In this document: piece after piece, positions 1 through 10,390 of the stretch
How the letters are laid out: every line of letters begins with the position of its first letter
Numbering within the stretch: position 1 is the first letter of the stretch
Assembly (NCBI GenBank): GCA_011319805.1
Contig: SJRY01000065.1
Location: forward strand, 281,131 to 345,130
Source: Macrocybe gigantea
Taxonomy: Eukaryota; Basidiomycota; Agaricomycetes; Agaricales; Callistosporiaceae
Direction: 5' to 3'
DNA length: 64,000 nt
Position numbers and translations under genes: made by a program
The notes under the pieces: model-generated
Seen by the model: only the letters and a program-made list of their open reading frames with translations
Database searches by the model: none
What the model was told of the DNA's origin: nothing

Positions 1-2529
1 CTTTTCGGCCTCGGGATGAGGCTCTGCGATTGCAGGTGGGATCTCGGCATTCTCCATGGGATCAGCATTGTACCCGTCATCGAAAAATGTGTCCCAGTCC
101 TCCCCCTGAATTGCAACACCATCGGGCTCAAGGGCTTTTTCTCTATTAAGGTAGACATCCCGTTCAATGCTGACCTTTCGTTCCTTTGGCCAGTAGATGC
201 GATACCCCTTTGATTCCTCGTCATAGCCCACAAATCGAGCTTCGACGGCTCTCGGTTCAAGTTTATTGTTGCCGAGAACACGTACCCACACCCAGGAACC
301 GAACTCCCAAAGATTTGACAGGTCAGGCTTTTTACCGGTCGCCATCTCGTAAGGGGTTTTCAGATCAGGTCTTCCACTCGAAACGCTGCGGTTTCGACAC
401 CACACTTCGAAGAGAGCAGCTTCAGCCCAGAGGGAAGGAGGGAGGCCCGAGGATGTTAGAAGGGTCCGTATACCTTCACCAATGGTGCGATTATCGCGCT
501 CGGCAAGGCCGTTTGAAGCCGGGGAGTCATGGACGGTTAGATGCCGGATGGTCCCTTGCTTTTCAAGGTGTGCCGTGAATTCATTGCTTAAGAATTCGCC
601 TCCGCGATCCGATCCGAAGATTTTTATATTTGGAGCGCCTCGTTGGACCTTGGCCCAGGACTCATAGCCTTTGTATCTATCGAAGGTTTGGTCCTTTGTC
701 CGCTGAAAGTAAATCATGCGCTCGTGAGAGAATGAGTCCTTGAAGAGGGAATAATAGTAGTTCCCGCCAAGTGAACGGACTGGTGCCTTTCCCCACAGGT
801 CAGATACGACTTTCTCGCCATAACGTGTATACTTGGTCTGACTCTCCTTTGGGAAGGATTTGCGGGTAGCCTTTCCCTGCATGCAAAAGGGGCAGTCCCT
901 TTCCTTCTCGTTCGGATCGAGTTCAATGCCGGAGATGAGGTCGCTTTTGACCATGTTTCGCAGGTCGTCAAAGTTCACGTGGCCCAATTTACGGTGGAGC
1001 TCATTGATTGTCATGACCCTTGTCGCGACGGAGGCAGCGGCAGTGAGTTTTGGGTTATTTAAGGTGATTCGATAAAGACCTCGGACGAGTGGGATTTGGG
1101 CAATAACCCTTCGCTTTGGCCCTTTCTGGATGATATAGCAGGTTTGATTCTCCTGGTGAGCTGCGAAACCTCGTCGATCGATAGTTTGGATCGAGAGTAA
1201 TGTGTATGCCATTTTAGGTGCATGATAGACGTCTCGAAGTGTGACTGTGGTCTTGGAGTCTCCGTTGGGAAAATCGATGGTGAGATCACCTTTCCCAATT
1301 GCGTATAAATGCTGACCGTTAGCGGCTTTGATAGGCATCGACTCGATTTCTCTATAATTGGCAAGTTCGGAGCGGCTGGGAGAGAAATGGTGGCTGGCGC
1401 CGGTATCGACAATGATGCCACCAGTGTTTCCGGAGACGAGGGCCTCAGCTTCGGCTTCAACTTGGAAGTCTGAGGTGCAGACGAGTGAGGTGACAGGTTC
1501 ATCGGGCTCTTCAAGGGTTGCTATCATTGCAACTCCTTCGATTTCTGCGGCAGCGTTAGCACTAGCGCTCTTATCGGTTTGTTTCCGATTGCGCTTCTTG
1601 AACCATTCAGGAGCTTCGTGCTCCTTCCCTCCTCCTTCTTCGAAGCACTGCTCCTTTGTATGCCCTATTTTGCCACATTTTGGGTTTGTGCAGCGTTTTT
1701 CGTCTCGTTTTGATTTCTGTCCCCTTTTGCCACCCTTGCCTTTTGAGGAAGATGCGATCATAGCCGAGTTCGACTTATTGATGCTTTCTTCCATCTCGAG
1801 CGAGTTAGCCTGGTTGGTAGCGTGTGTAATGATGTCCGAGCTGGTGAGTTTTTTCCCAGATAGGCTAGCGGTGGCCGAGAGGGTGATAAGAAGGGATTGG
1901 TACATGGGAACGAGTGAGACGGAAGTCCGGAGATAGGATGAGAATGCCTCGTCAGTCAAAGGACAGCCCATATCATCGAGGCGTTCCTTGATTTCCGTCA
2001 TTTTCGTGAGATGTTCGCGCATGTTACTCCCCTCGGTGAACCGCATGCTTTGAAGCTGAGCGAGAAGGCTTGTTTGGTAGAGATCACCTTTATTGGAGTG
2101 AATCGAGACGAGCTTCTTCCACATCGCGTGAACAGATGGCTCGTTTTTGATTTGAAAGAAACTGGATTTGTCAACGGTTTGGTAAACAACTTCGCGAGCC
2201 AGCGCTTCCTTCTGCTCGTATTCCTCCAATGCTGTCTCAATTTTATCGAGCTCGTCGTCTGTTAGCTCGATCAAATCATTGCTCGTGGCACTCCTGGTGT
2301 CCGTGGCTTCTTTCGATGTCCGTTTTCGGAAGAATTTACCATCCTTTTCAATTGCCGCAGCCGGTTTACGCGCGGTACCCTTCACATGACGCTGAAGACC
2401 CTTGGCCGTGAGATAGTTTGAGACTCTCTCGTCGTAAATAGTCCAATTGGAGCTATCGGCCTTAAGGTGAGGTAGTTGGAGCTTCTGATTGCTTGATTCA
2501 ACGTTCATGGATAGGTCAGCGGGGCCCAT
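1..2529 (-). mobile_element. Ty1/copia retrotransposon gag-pol, 5' part (runs off left edge)
   Basis: One frame stays open from the ATG at 2529 (a second in-frame ATG is at 2508) to the window edge, about 840 residues. In order: a copia gag domain; a zinc knuckle of CxxxxCxxxGHxxxxC type (CTNPKCGKIGHTKEQC, about 1,660-1,710); an aspartic protease with VDTGASHH (about 1,390-1,410); a GAG-pre-integrase segment with HRKLGHVNFDDL; and an integrase core with the DDE residues in VSDLWGK, GSDRGGEF and SNGLAERDNR. Protease and integrase before reverse transcriptase is the Ty1/copia order. RT and RNase H would lie left of base 1. No stop or frameshift was found in the visible part, so the copy may be recent. 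The 2508 ATG is the more likely gag start because the 2529 ATG lies inside the primer-binding site. Family certain; start moderately sure. Confidence 0.93.
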
Positions 2530-2534
2530 AACCT
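2521..2534 (-). promoter_or_regulatory. Primer-binding site (initiator-tRNA half-molecule type)
   Basis: The minus strand reads AGGTTATGGGCCCC just before gag. It is complementary to the anticodon stem-loop of initiator tRNA-Met (GGGCCCATAAC). Drosophila copia and several fungal copia elements are known to prime from this internal, cleaved tRNA half rather than from the tRNA 3' end. The match is read directly; its use as primer is inferred from position and family. Confidence 0.7.
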
Positions 2535-2536
2535 AT

Positions 2537-2823
2537 AGAAGGCAGGATCCGGTCGGGCAACTGAAAAGGTGGAAATCTAAAGATAATATAGCCTCAGTAT
2601 CTCGTAGAGTACTAGCCTACTGTAAATACCTAAAGATAATATACTATGGTTCTTTAGTGATAGAATAGTGAATATAATGAAGGAACTCACGCCTCAGTAT
2701 CTCGTAGAGTACTGAGGCGGACATTCTGCGTCCTACGGAAATTTTACCTATGGTTACGTAATGTTGATAGCAACGGTACGTCGTCGTCAGCGCCAACTGC
2801 GACTCGACCTCGTTCCTTCAACA
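2537..2823 (-). repeat. Candidate 5' LTR of the copia element
   Basis: On the minus strand the segment starts TGTTGAAGG at 2823 and ends just upstream of the primer-binding site, about 287 bp. It holds two copies of a 23-bp direct repeat (2591-2613 and 2691-2713, gcctcagtatctcgtagagt then act). The second copy extends into a hairpin with 8-bp arms (2692-2699 and 2710-2717). AT-rich TATA-like stretches lie between. The outer border is a guess from the TGTTG start; the partner LTR is outside the window, so neither identity nor a target-site duplication can be tested. Confidence 0.45.
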
Positions 2824-3984
2824 TCTCCAATCCACCGTCGAAGATACGAAGTGCGAGCTTCGGGTTCGACGAATGTGGTATTTCATATATTCCGAATTCG
2901 GTGTTATCTGGGTCAGGTTTCTTCTACGGATGGTGGGGTTAGCGTTAGTGGCTTGGGTAGCGAGAAAAAAACACGCACTCCTATGATGTGGGGATTATTA
3001 CCAGCCTTCGCTGCCATTGCATTGCACCGGTCGTCCCAGATTTTGCGCAATTCAGGAAGAATTTCCGGAGGATGACCCGCGGAAAGAAAGCTGGCATCCA
3101 GGTCTTCGTCAGACAAGAACTTGTATCCAGAAGTCCCGTCCTTTGCAAGCAACCTCTCCCAATCATTTCGGGCTTGCTTTTGGGTGCTTGCGCCACTTGC
3201 TATCGGCGCATGGGACGGACGAGGAAGTAGGGGAGAAGTGGAAGGTGTTTTAATCTACAGGTCTGTCGATAAGAAAAGATGCAATGAGCTGTCCTTTTCC
3301 GCATACTTGATGGCGATGAGGCTTGAACGTTCAGGAGTCGGGTTTGTGATGTTGGAAGACTGGAGGGGATTAATTACAAAGCCATTGTTTTCAGTGAAAT
3401 TCGGTTCTCAGACGCAGCGATGCCAGTAAACTCATGATTCTTCATCTATCGATATGTTCTAATTCTATTTGCCCGCGTCCTAGATTCGCCTTAGATGGAT
3501 AACCCTATCACTACCTCACAACCTGGCGTATTTGGTCTCCGCATACCTTGCCCATTTTCTTGACCATTTTGTATGTGATGCAAGCCAATGCGTACAACAC
3601 TGATGTGAAATGTGATCCCCAGCCGGACACGCACTTGAAAGCGTCTGATAAGATGTGCGAGTAGATGTCATGCGTAGAATTATTGCTTCAAGAGGGGGCC
3701 TATGTCACGGAGACACACATCTGGAAGGTCCGCGAGCGTTCTGGCATGGTCTTTGGACCCAAAATCAAAGGGTCAGGCTTGCCGTTGACATCAGATCGTG
3801 CAACGGATATGCGTTTCGGTATGGCTTGTGTGGGGCCCTCTGAAACAGGGGATATGATGTGGCAGTCCAGGTAGATGTGTAGTGGCTCGAACCTTTGAGG
3901 AGGCACCCACCTATGCTCCGTCTTCAATACTTTGAAGCATGGGATTTTGCCTGTATCGACGTTGTCGGTGAGTGCAGCGCGCAT
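2824..3984 (-). pseudogene. Hypothetical gene, apparently truncated by the copia LTR
   Basis: Three stretches on the minus strand look coding. 3984-3700 contains phrases such as RWVPPQRFEPLHIYLDCH and GPKTMPERSRTFQM. About 3670-3520 contains SGWGSHFTSVLYALACITY. About 3258-2979 contains LSDEDLDASFLSAGHPPEIL. The last is followed by a plausible 55-nt intron (2924-2978, GTGCGT...CGTAG with a CTAAC branch-like site), and the next exon reads NTEFGIYEIPHSSNPKLALR up to the presumed LTR border at 2823. No domain is recognised. An alternative is that only separate exons of an intact gene with other splice sites are seen. The gene may continue upstream into 4,368-4,171, where a short minus ORF lies. 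Confidence 0.4.
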
Positions 3985-4602
3985 CGCGGACCCTGGTCTG
4001 CATACCAGTCGTACCCTGAACGATCATGCAGAATATGCATCTGACAGGTGATATCGACTGGATCTCAACGGACTGGTATTGCACTGAAACCTACGGACTT
4101 TTCATCAGAGGAAGCATCCATGATATCGAGTAGTTTTGAACCCTGGTTTGGGAGCACGTCTTCTATTTTCCTATATATTGGCATTTCGCCGACTCCGAGT
4201 TCTGATCTGTTTGATAAGAGTGCTGCCTAAGGACATCTTACAGGTACGCTGAATGATGGTGCCATCATGTGTTCTGCATCGTTTTGATACCTTCCGTCCA
4301 TGCATGATGTCGGTGGTCTCATGTCGATCGTGACTGATCCTTCCATCTTCCGCCATCTTGTCTGTCACGGTACGACCCTAGTTGCAAGAGTTTGCAATCC
4401 GTTGGTATTCAAATGCGGACACGGCCGAGAGTTGACATCGTTACTTCACCGCCTTTGTGCCTGGGGAGGTGTTAGGGTGTTGGGTTAGACGGCTGGATAT
4501 AACCCCCATGCACAACCTCCCCGTCCACCGTAGTATCTTCCTTGCTAGAGCCCTTCATGCTTTGAATTTTCTGTTTCTGGGTGACGATGTTGTTCAAGAA
4601 AG

Positions 4603-6309
4603 GTGATATCTTGTGACAGTAATGTCACGCTTTTCATCGATACTGACTGGAAAATAGATGGGTTCTGGTCCAACTCGCTTTTGCGCATTCAGATGATATG
4701 CTATCTCTCCTTGGCCACGATAATCGCTTTGGGACACCACATCCTTTGTCTACGTCTCTCTGGATCCGTCGTTCCAGAGCATGGCTATTCATTCCACAAT
4801 AGAACGGTCGGAGGGTTGGTGAACTACCTCTTTGCGGCCACCATCGGCTTGGCTTTCGCTCAATACTTCTGGAGCCTCATACCGCCATTTTCTGAGGTTT
4901 CATCTCAGGCTGTGCCCGCGGAAAAATCAGAAGTCAGCCATCCGCTGAATGGGGAGGATGCCCCGCGAATAAACTGGGAAAAAATAGATGTGCCTCTCGC
5001 TGCGGCAAATGGGAATCCATTTCTTCCCTCATCATATCGGACCTGGGTCATCGCACCTCCCCTTGCGCTAGCCGCCTTGGCGATATCCTGCATGACAGGA
5101 ATTCCCATCTTTGTTCCAGGAGCTATCCGCGTCGCTCCTGCGCCATACGGCGTGAACCAGACGTGCACCGTCTACTATCCCGACATCGGCAAGTCGCGCA
5201 TGGCGCAGTATTACTACTTCGATAACGATCCGAACCGGACGCTTTACCTGCACGAGCCCAACTTCCGCTCAAGGTCCATCGTGGATAGGGTCATCACGGC
5301 CGGTTCATATCTGAATGTGCCGAGCCCATGCGGCATCTGTGCGTACAAGGTAAACTTTACAGCGGGCGCTCTGCAGTGCTCCGATATAACCGACTCCTAC
5401 AACTTCACCAGCGAGCTGCCTGAGCCGAACCCAGAACCAGTGCCTCTATGGCACGGCACATTTTCATTCTCCCCCCTCGGCTTCGACCTTGTGGTCGGGA
5501 TTAGGGACGGTAACATGCGCAAACCCGATCCACCGAAAGCCGTCCGGTGCACCGCCTTGAGCGCCGAGTACGTCGTCCAAGTCAAGCACGATAATTTTTC
5601 ATCCTATATCGACGTGCTCAATGTGACTCTCGGTCGCCACCTTGTCGCGTCGCTTGCAGATAACCCTGGCCCTGTCATCGAAGAAGTGAACGGGCTTGCC
5701 AGAGCCGTTGGCCAGGCCTTAAACGGCTATATCTCGTTTCGGCCCATGTGGAGTTATTTTCAGGACGATAGCTCGATTATAGGCTATGGCCCCATGCTGC
5801 GCTGGACTCGGTTCGGAGACACCGGCTGGGATAGCAACTTCACATGGCCAGATCTAACCGTTGCCTTGCCGTCTCTGATGCAAAACGTGAGCCTTAGCCT
5901 CCTGTCAGGGCAGTTCCAGTCTTCAAACGAGAGCTACATGTTGCCAGTGGACGCGCACTGCTCGATGGCTAAACTTGTCTTTGTTTACGCTCCTGCGCGC
6001 CTCCTTGCAGTGTATGGTTGTGGGTGGTTGGTGTCTTTATTGTGTGTTTTCTTTGGTTTTCGCTCCGTTCTTCAGAACGGACGGGAGAACGACTTGCAGT
6101 TTTCCCACCTAGTTGCGGGGTTGCATGGCAGACAGACCATGGACACGGACCCTTCAGCCGACTCGAGTGACGTGCAGCTTTCTGACCTCACCTCTGGACA
6201 AGACACGGAAGAGCCGCCCTCGAATGCTGACTCTGCAGCTGGCATGTCTCTTGTAGACATGTCTAGCACGGACGGTAACTCGGAAGATGAGGAGCAGCGT
6301 GGTGTATGA
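4603..6309 (+). CDS. Hypothetical membrane glycoprotein
   Basis: A single 568-codon frame, not matched to a named family. Hydrophobic segments: one or two near the N-terminus (ICYLSLATIIALGHHILCL and LVNYLFAATIGLAFAQYFW), one near residue 150 (WVIAPPLALAALAISCMTGI), and one near residue 470 (LLAVYGCGWLVSLLCVFFGF). Between the last two lies a roughly 300-residue segment with many N-glycosylation sequons (NQT, NRT, NFT, NVT, NLS-type) and paired cysteines, so probably extracellular. The C-terminus is an acidic, Ser/Asp-rich tail, likely cytoplasmic. Proteins of this plan are common and uncharacterised in Agaricomycetes. The true start could be the internal Met near 4693 or an upstream exon. Real gene likely; function unknown. 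Confidence 0.75.
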   Translation: MISCDSNVTLFIDTDWKIDGFWSNSLLRIQMICYLSLATIIALGHHILCLRLSGSVVPEHGYSFHNRTVGGLVNYLFAATIGLAFAQYFWSLIPPFSEVSSQAVPAEKSEVSHPLNGEDAPRINWEKIDVPLAAANGNPFLPSSYRTWVIAPPLALAALAISCMTGIPIFVPGAIRVAPAPYGVNQTCTVYYPDIGKSRMAQYYYFDNDPNRTLYLHEPNFRSRSIVDRVITAGSYLNVPSPCGICAYKVNFTAGALQCSDITDSYNFTSELPEPNPEPVPLWHGTFSFSPLGFDLVVGIRDGNMRKPDPPKAVRCTALSAEYVVQVKHDNFSSYIDVLNVTLGRHLVASLADNPGPVIEEVNGLARAVGQALNGYISFRPMWSYFQDDSSIIGYGPMLRWTRFGDTGWDSNFTWPDLTVALPSLMQNVSLSLLSGQFQSSNESYMLPVDAHCSMAKLVFVYAPARLLAVYGCGWLVSLLCVFFGFRSVLQNGRENDLQFSHLVAGLHGRQTMDTDPSADSSDVQLSDLTSGQDTEEPPSNADSAAGMSLVDMSSTDGNSEDEEQRGV

Positions 6310-6983
6310 TCACATGTAATTTAGATAGTCTTTTTCACAACGGGTTTCTTTAGGGTGTTCACATATTTTATTTGGTGTGGTCGGCTTCTCGGTACGCTCA
6401 CGTTCACAATTACATGCACGATTTTCAGCAAGAATGGAATGAGAGCGACTGACAGAATTTCTTTTGGTGGCATGCGATTAGGTCGTGTTGCGCGTCTCAA
6501 GTCAAGTCACGAAAATTTCATGTGACTGTCGAAACCGAGTTCGGCTCGACCGATCGTCTGCCTGCTATCGCGCAGACTGGGCAGAGTGGCGGACTCAGGT
6601 GCGTAACTACCTCAAGCCTATAGAATCCGACATGCTCACCGTCTGTGCCAGTTCCTCCGATCATTCAAGAGACCAACAAAGTTGCGTGATGTCTGTGAAG
6701 TGGGTGAAAGCTAATGCATTGACAGGTCTGAAAGTCCGTTGTCGTGGCTTGGTCGGTGAAATGGAAGCGAGCGGGAGGATGATTGAAGGCCTTTCCTTAA
6801 CCGGTTGGCATCCTGGGCCGAAAACGAAGACTGGCACGAATCCGCTGTTTATCGATCCTTGAGCCTATTTTGTGCGCGGAGCCTCACGGCTTCCACGTCC
6901 TTTGCACCGGGCTCTGTTCACATTTTCCAAACAACCCTCGCACGACGAGTCTGCCCAGCTTTCTTGCGTCCCTCGTTCTTAAC
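6310..6983. other. Intergenic, no gene recognised
   Basis: Only short overlapping frames (the longest 125 codons at 6485-6862, plus strand) without domain signals. It includes the upstream region of the GTPase-kinase gene that starts at 6984. Confidence 0.5.
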
Positions 6984-9580
6984 ATGCCTGTTGTCGCGGA
7001 AACAATCGATTCTGTATGGGATTTTTTGCTCCGAAGACCAGTTGAACGCTCTGCAGCGGACATTATTGTCTTGTAAGCTGATTCATGTTGCGTAGGAATG
7101 CCGAATTCTGAATGTCTTTGTTGGTCACAGATTGACTGGGGAAACGAAGTCAGGCAAGGAGTCCGTACGTCATAGCATCCTTCCACTGCTTGTGAGGGGG
7201 TCTTGAACTCACCTCAAAACGGCCACAGTTTATAAGCATCGTCAATGCCCAACGACAAGATGAAGATCGCGGACTCCTGGCCGCGAATTCAACCGATCTC
7301 GCGGTATACACATGCTCATACGCAGGCAGTATTCTCGCCAACCGTGGAAAGAAGATCATGCTCATCGATACGCCTGATTTACAAAATAACCCCTTCAGCT
7401 GGGGATATGCGCATTACAAACTCATAGGGTGGATTCAGTAAGCCCCACGTCTCGCGTGTTTTGTATGTTCAATTATGCGTCCTGTATCAGGAAGCACGCA
7501 AGAAGGAAGCGGGCGGTCGGGATACTTCATTTTCAACCCACTGCCTCCAGTCAAGCGGCCGAAATTCTCTTGTTTCTACACAAACTCCTCGGAACGACGG
7601 ACATCATGACGATAGCTCTAACAACAAGACAAGTTTCCGTCAGCGGACAGGCAAGGAACGCAGCCCGAGACGAAGGTCAATATGGGCCTGTGCTTCGCTT
7701 TCGCCAGACATCAAGCTCCGCATGGGAGGCTATCGATCTATTACTTTGTGGTATAGGGGTTGAATTTGCCCCTAAATCGATGAAGCCTTTGCAACCTCTG
7801 CCACAACAACTCGATTCGGAGCCTGGTGCAAGCGACTTTCATGCACACTCGCGGTATTCTCCGCCTATTCATAGCAGCCACCACTCACCCGGCGATGATC
7901 AAAGGACAACCACGACGATTCCGGACAATTTATTCTCATCATGGTTCTGTGAGTTCGAATTCTTTGCAGCTATATTTGGCAGGCTGTGAACATCATATCT
8001 TCCAGCCCACCCGGCAGATGAGGGGAGGAATTCCCCTTCACTTGTAGCCATCGAACCGCGTTTGTTCGACGACTCTATAGGTCGAATCAATGATTTCAGA
8101 GAAGAATATGCCTCATCCCCTGATGATCCCTCGAGAAATGCCCTATCTAGATTTGAAGAGATATTCGAAGACCCGGGCAGGTATAAAAAGCTCCTTGCCC
8201 AAAAAGGTGCAGAAGCAGTCAAAGTGTTCAGCCTGCTGCAGAGCGTACGGCCCGATCCTGCTTTGCGATGACAACTCTTCTTAGCCTAATCTACTTCATT
8301 AGACCCTTAACATCGACACTTTAGAGCCAAAGATGCGGCGCTCTTTACTCGTCGTCATGCAAAGACTTGTACAAAGATCCGATATCGTCCCAGAAGAACT
8401 CAGAATCGCTGACGCCGATATCCAAGTTGACGAAGATGCCTGTGAAGCAGGAGGTTTCGGTGACATTTACCGTGGTCGGATGGCCGGCGAGAATGTCGCT
8501 GTCAAGATGATTCGAATATATCAAACGTCAAAGGTTGATTATCTGATGAAGGTGCACTCGCGATTGTCATTCTCCTCGCTAGATCGTGGCATGACCTTTT
8601 ATGCGCCGTCATATAGAAATTCTGGGGAGAGGCCATTTTATGGGGTCAGCTGTCGCACGCTAACCTCTTACCCATGTACGGGCTCTACCGTCTTCGCGGT
8701 CGGCTTTCATTTGTCTCGCCATGGATGGACTATGGCAACATAGATGATTATCTGAAAGCCAACGCAAATGCAAACCGTCAATTACTCGTATGTTTTTAGA
8801 CCATATTCACCTTCTGTCTATGTTCATGCTTAGACAGGTAGGCGATGTTATGCACGGCTTGCGTTATCTACATTCACTCGAAATTATTCATGGAGACCTG
8901 AAAGGGGTGAGATAGCCTTCCTCTTTTGCTTTTCATTGGGAGCTGATCAATGTTCAAGTCCAATATTTTGATTACGCCAGCTGGAATTGCGTGCATCACA
9001 GATTTTGGGCTGTCTTCTGTCTCGGACCCTGAAATCAGGAAATGGACTTCCCATCTCTCATCCGGCCGGTCATTGGGCACGCTGAGATGGCAAGCACCAG
9101 AGCTGTTCGGTGCCGAAAATGACAACTTTGCACCAAAAAGCAAGGCGAGCGATATATATGCCTGGGCGGGTGTGTGTTATGAGGTGAAACTACCTTTTTT
9201 CCTTCTGGCCTGTCATTTTTAATTATCGAGATGCGAAGGTATTCACGGGAAACATTCCGTTCTTCGAATATCCCGATGGTGCTGTGGTACTTAAGATGAT
9301 ATCAGGTGATCGACCATCGCGCCCTCCGCCATCCACTTCCTCTTGGACGAATTGGGGACTCACGGAAGAGATTTGGTCACTGATGGAAGAGTGCTGGTCA
9401 AAGGCTTCAGCGCAGCGACCAACGATTGAAAATATCAGGCAAAGATTTCCCGTCACCGACAATGAGATAAACCTGCGCGCTGGATTGGTAAAGTGGAATC
9501 GACTTCCGCAGTGTCGCGCGTATCATCCAGAAAATCTCGAGCTCAAGGTGCTGGATCGTATACTATCCGAGAATGACTAG
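6984..9580 (+). CDS. P-loop GTPase-like domain fused to a TKL-type protein kinase
   Basis: Ten exons join in frame to 694 residues: 6984-7072, 7131-7164, 7229-7437, 7491-7948, 8006-8244, 8303-8551, 8617-8787, 8838-8906, 8959-9183, 9239-9580. All introns are GT-AG and 53-65 nt. Residues about 27-196 form an AIG1/GIMAP-like GTPase: a P-loop GETKSGKES at 33-41 (the Ser/Thr after Lys39 is Glu) and LIDTPDL at 86-92 (the Gly of DTPG is Asp), ending in SSSAWEAIDLLL. A roughly 190-residue linker, partly low complexity, leads to a kinase from about 385: EAGGFGDIY, VAVK with Lys411, IIHGDLKG (Asp503), Asn508, DFG 521-523 and APE 552-554, all intact. Kinase sequence is of the basidiomycete tyrosine-kinase-like Ser/Thr group. 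Exon 4 alone carries both GTPase end and linker, so the fusion does not depend on one guessed splice. The GTPase half probably binds nucleotide weakly or not at all; the kinase is probably active. Confidence 0.85.
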
Positions 9581-10390
9581 TTCCGGGTCGCCGTTTCTCT
9601 GGGCACATGCTGGGGTGGCTATTGTGCCTTATGTTCATTGTTGATACGCACACATCGAGTTTTTCGCGAGCATCGTTGTCTTTTTTCGTTAGCAGATCTG
9701 AACTGCCAGCCATGCAGGAGGTTCTTTCATGTGTTGCAAGGAAGGGTTCATTGGTGGGCCGCCCATTAGCCGTCAGTTTTATTAGACCTTGGTATACGCC
9801 AGTGTTTGCACCTTAACCACGATATGGCATCTGCAGTGACAGCTAGGAACGTCAACCAGAATAGCTTGAAAGTTTCTTGAGCATCTTGATTCGAGTCAGA
9901 TGAACCCCCATAAGTTCGCCGCTTCAGGTAGAGCATAAAAACTTAGCACCATGAGACTTTGGGCATGATGTGAAGGTTGCCTAGGTTTCTTTAGAAACAC
10001 GACCATTACATTTACGCCCAATTCGCTCCTCATCTAAAACTATGATAATTACGCTGACCTGCATCCTTTCTTGTTACCCAATCGTGCCGAGTTTGTGTTC
10101 GAGATCTACATAATCGGTACGTGCAAGGTGTTGCGAAGGTTGGCTAAGTCATATCTTTGGGCGTCGTTTGATGTCGGACTATGCTTCCAAAGCCATTCAA
10201 CAAGTGCAGGGAAAGTGGAATGCATTGTTAATGGTCGACTATAGTTATGAATTTTCGCTCAGATGAAGTGCAGAAAGGTGTTCCCTCAGCATCTACCAGG
10301 ATTCAATTTGCTCAGGACGTAACGGGACGTGGAAGGCCAATTTGTACCCTGTTTCAAGAAGCCATAACACATATATCAAGTATGTCGCCA
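9581..10390. other. Intergenic, no gene recognised
   Basis: Convergent spacer between the kinase fusion (plus) and the next GTPase gene (minus). No frame with domain signal, tRNA or clear repeat was seen. Confidence 0.5.

Noticed and set aside
7429..7989. Translation start at 7429 as a stand-alone gene
   Set aside because: The first 20 codons are intron 3; splicing from 7437 to 7491 restores GTPase sequence continuous with upstream exons.
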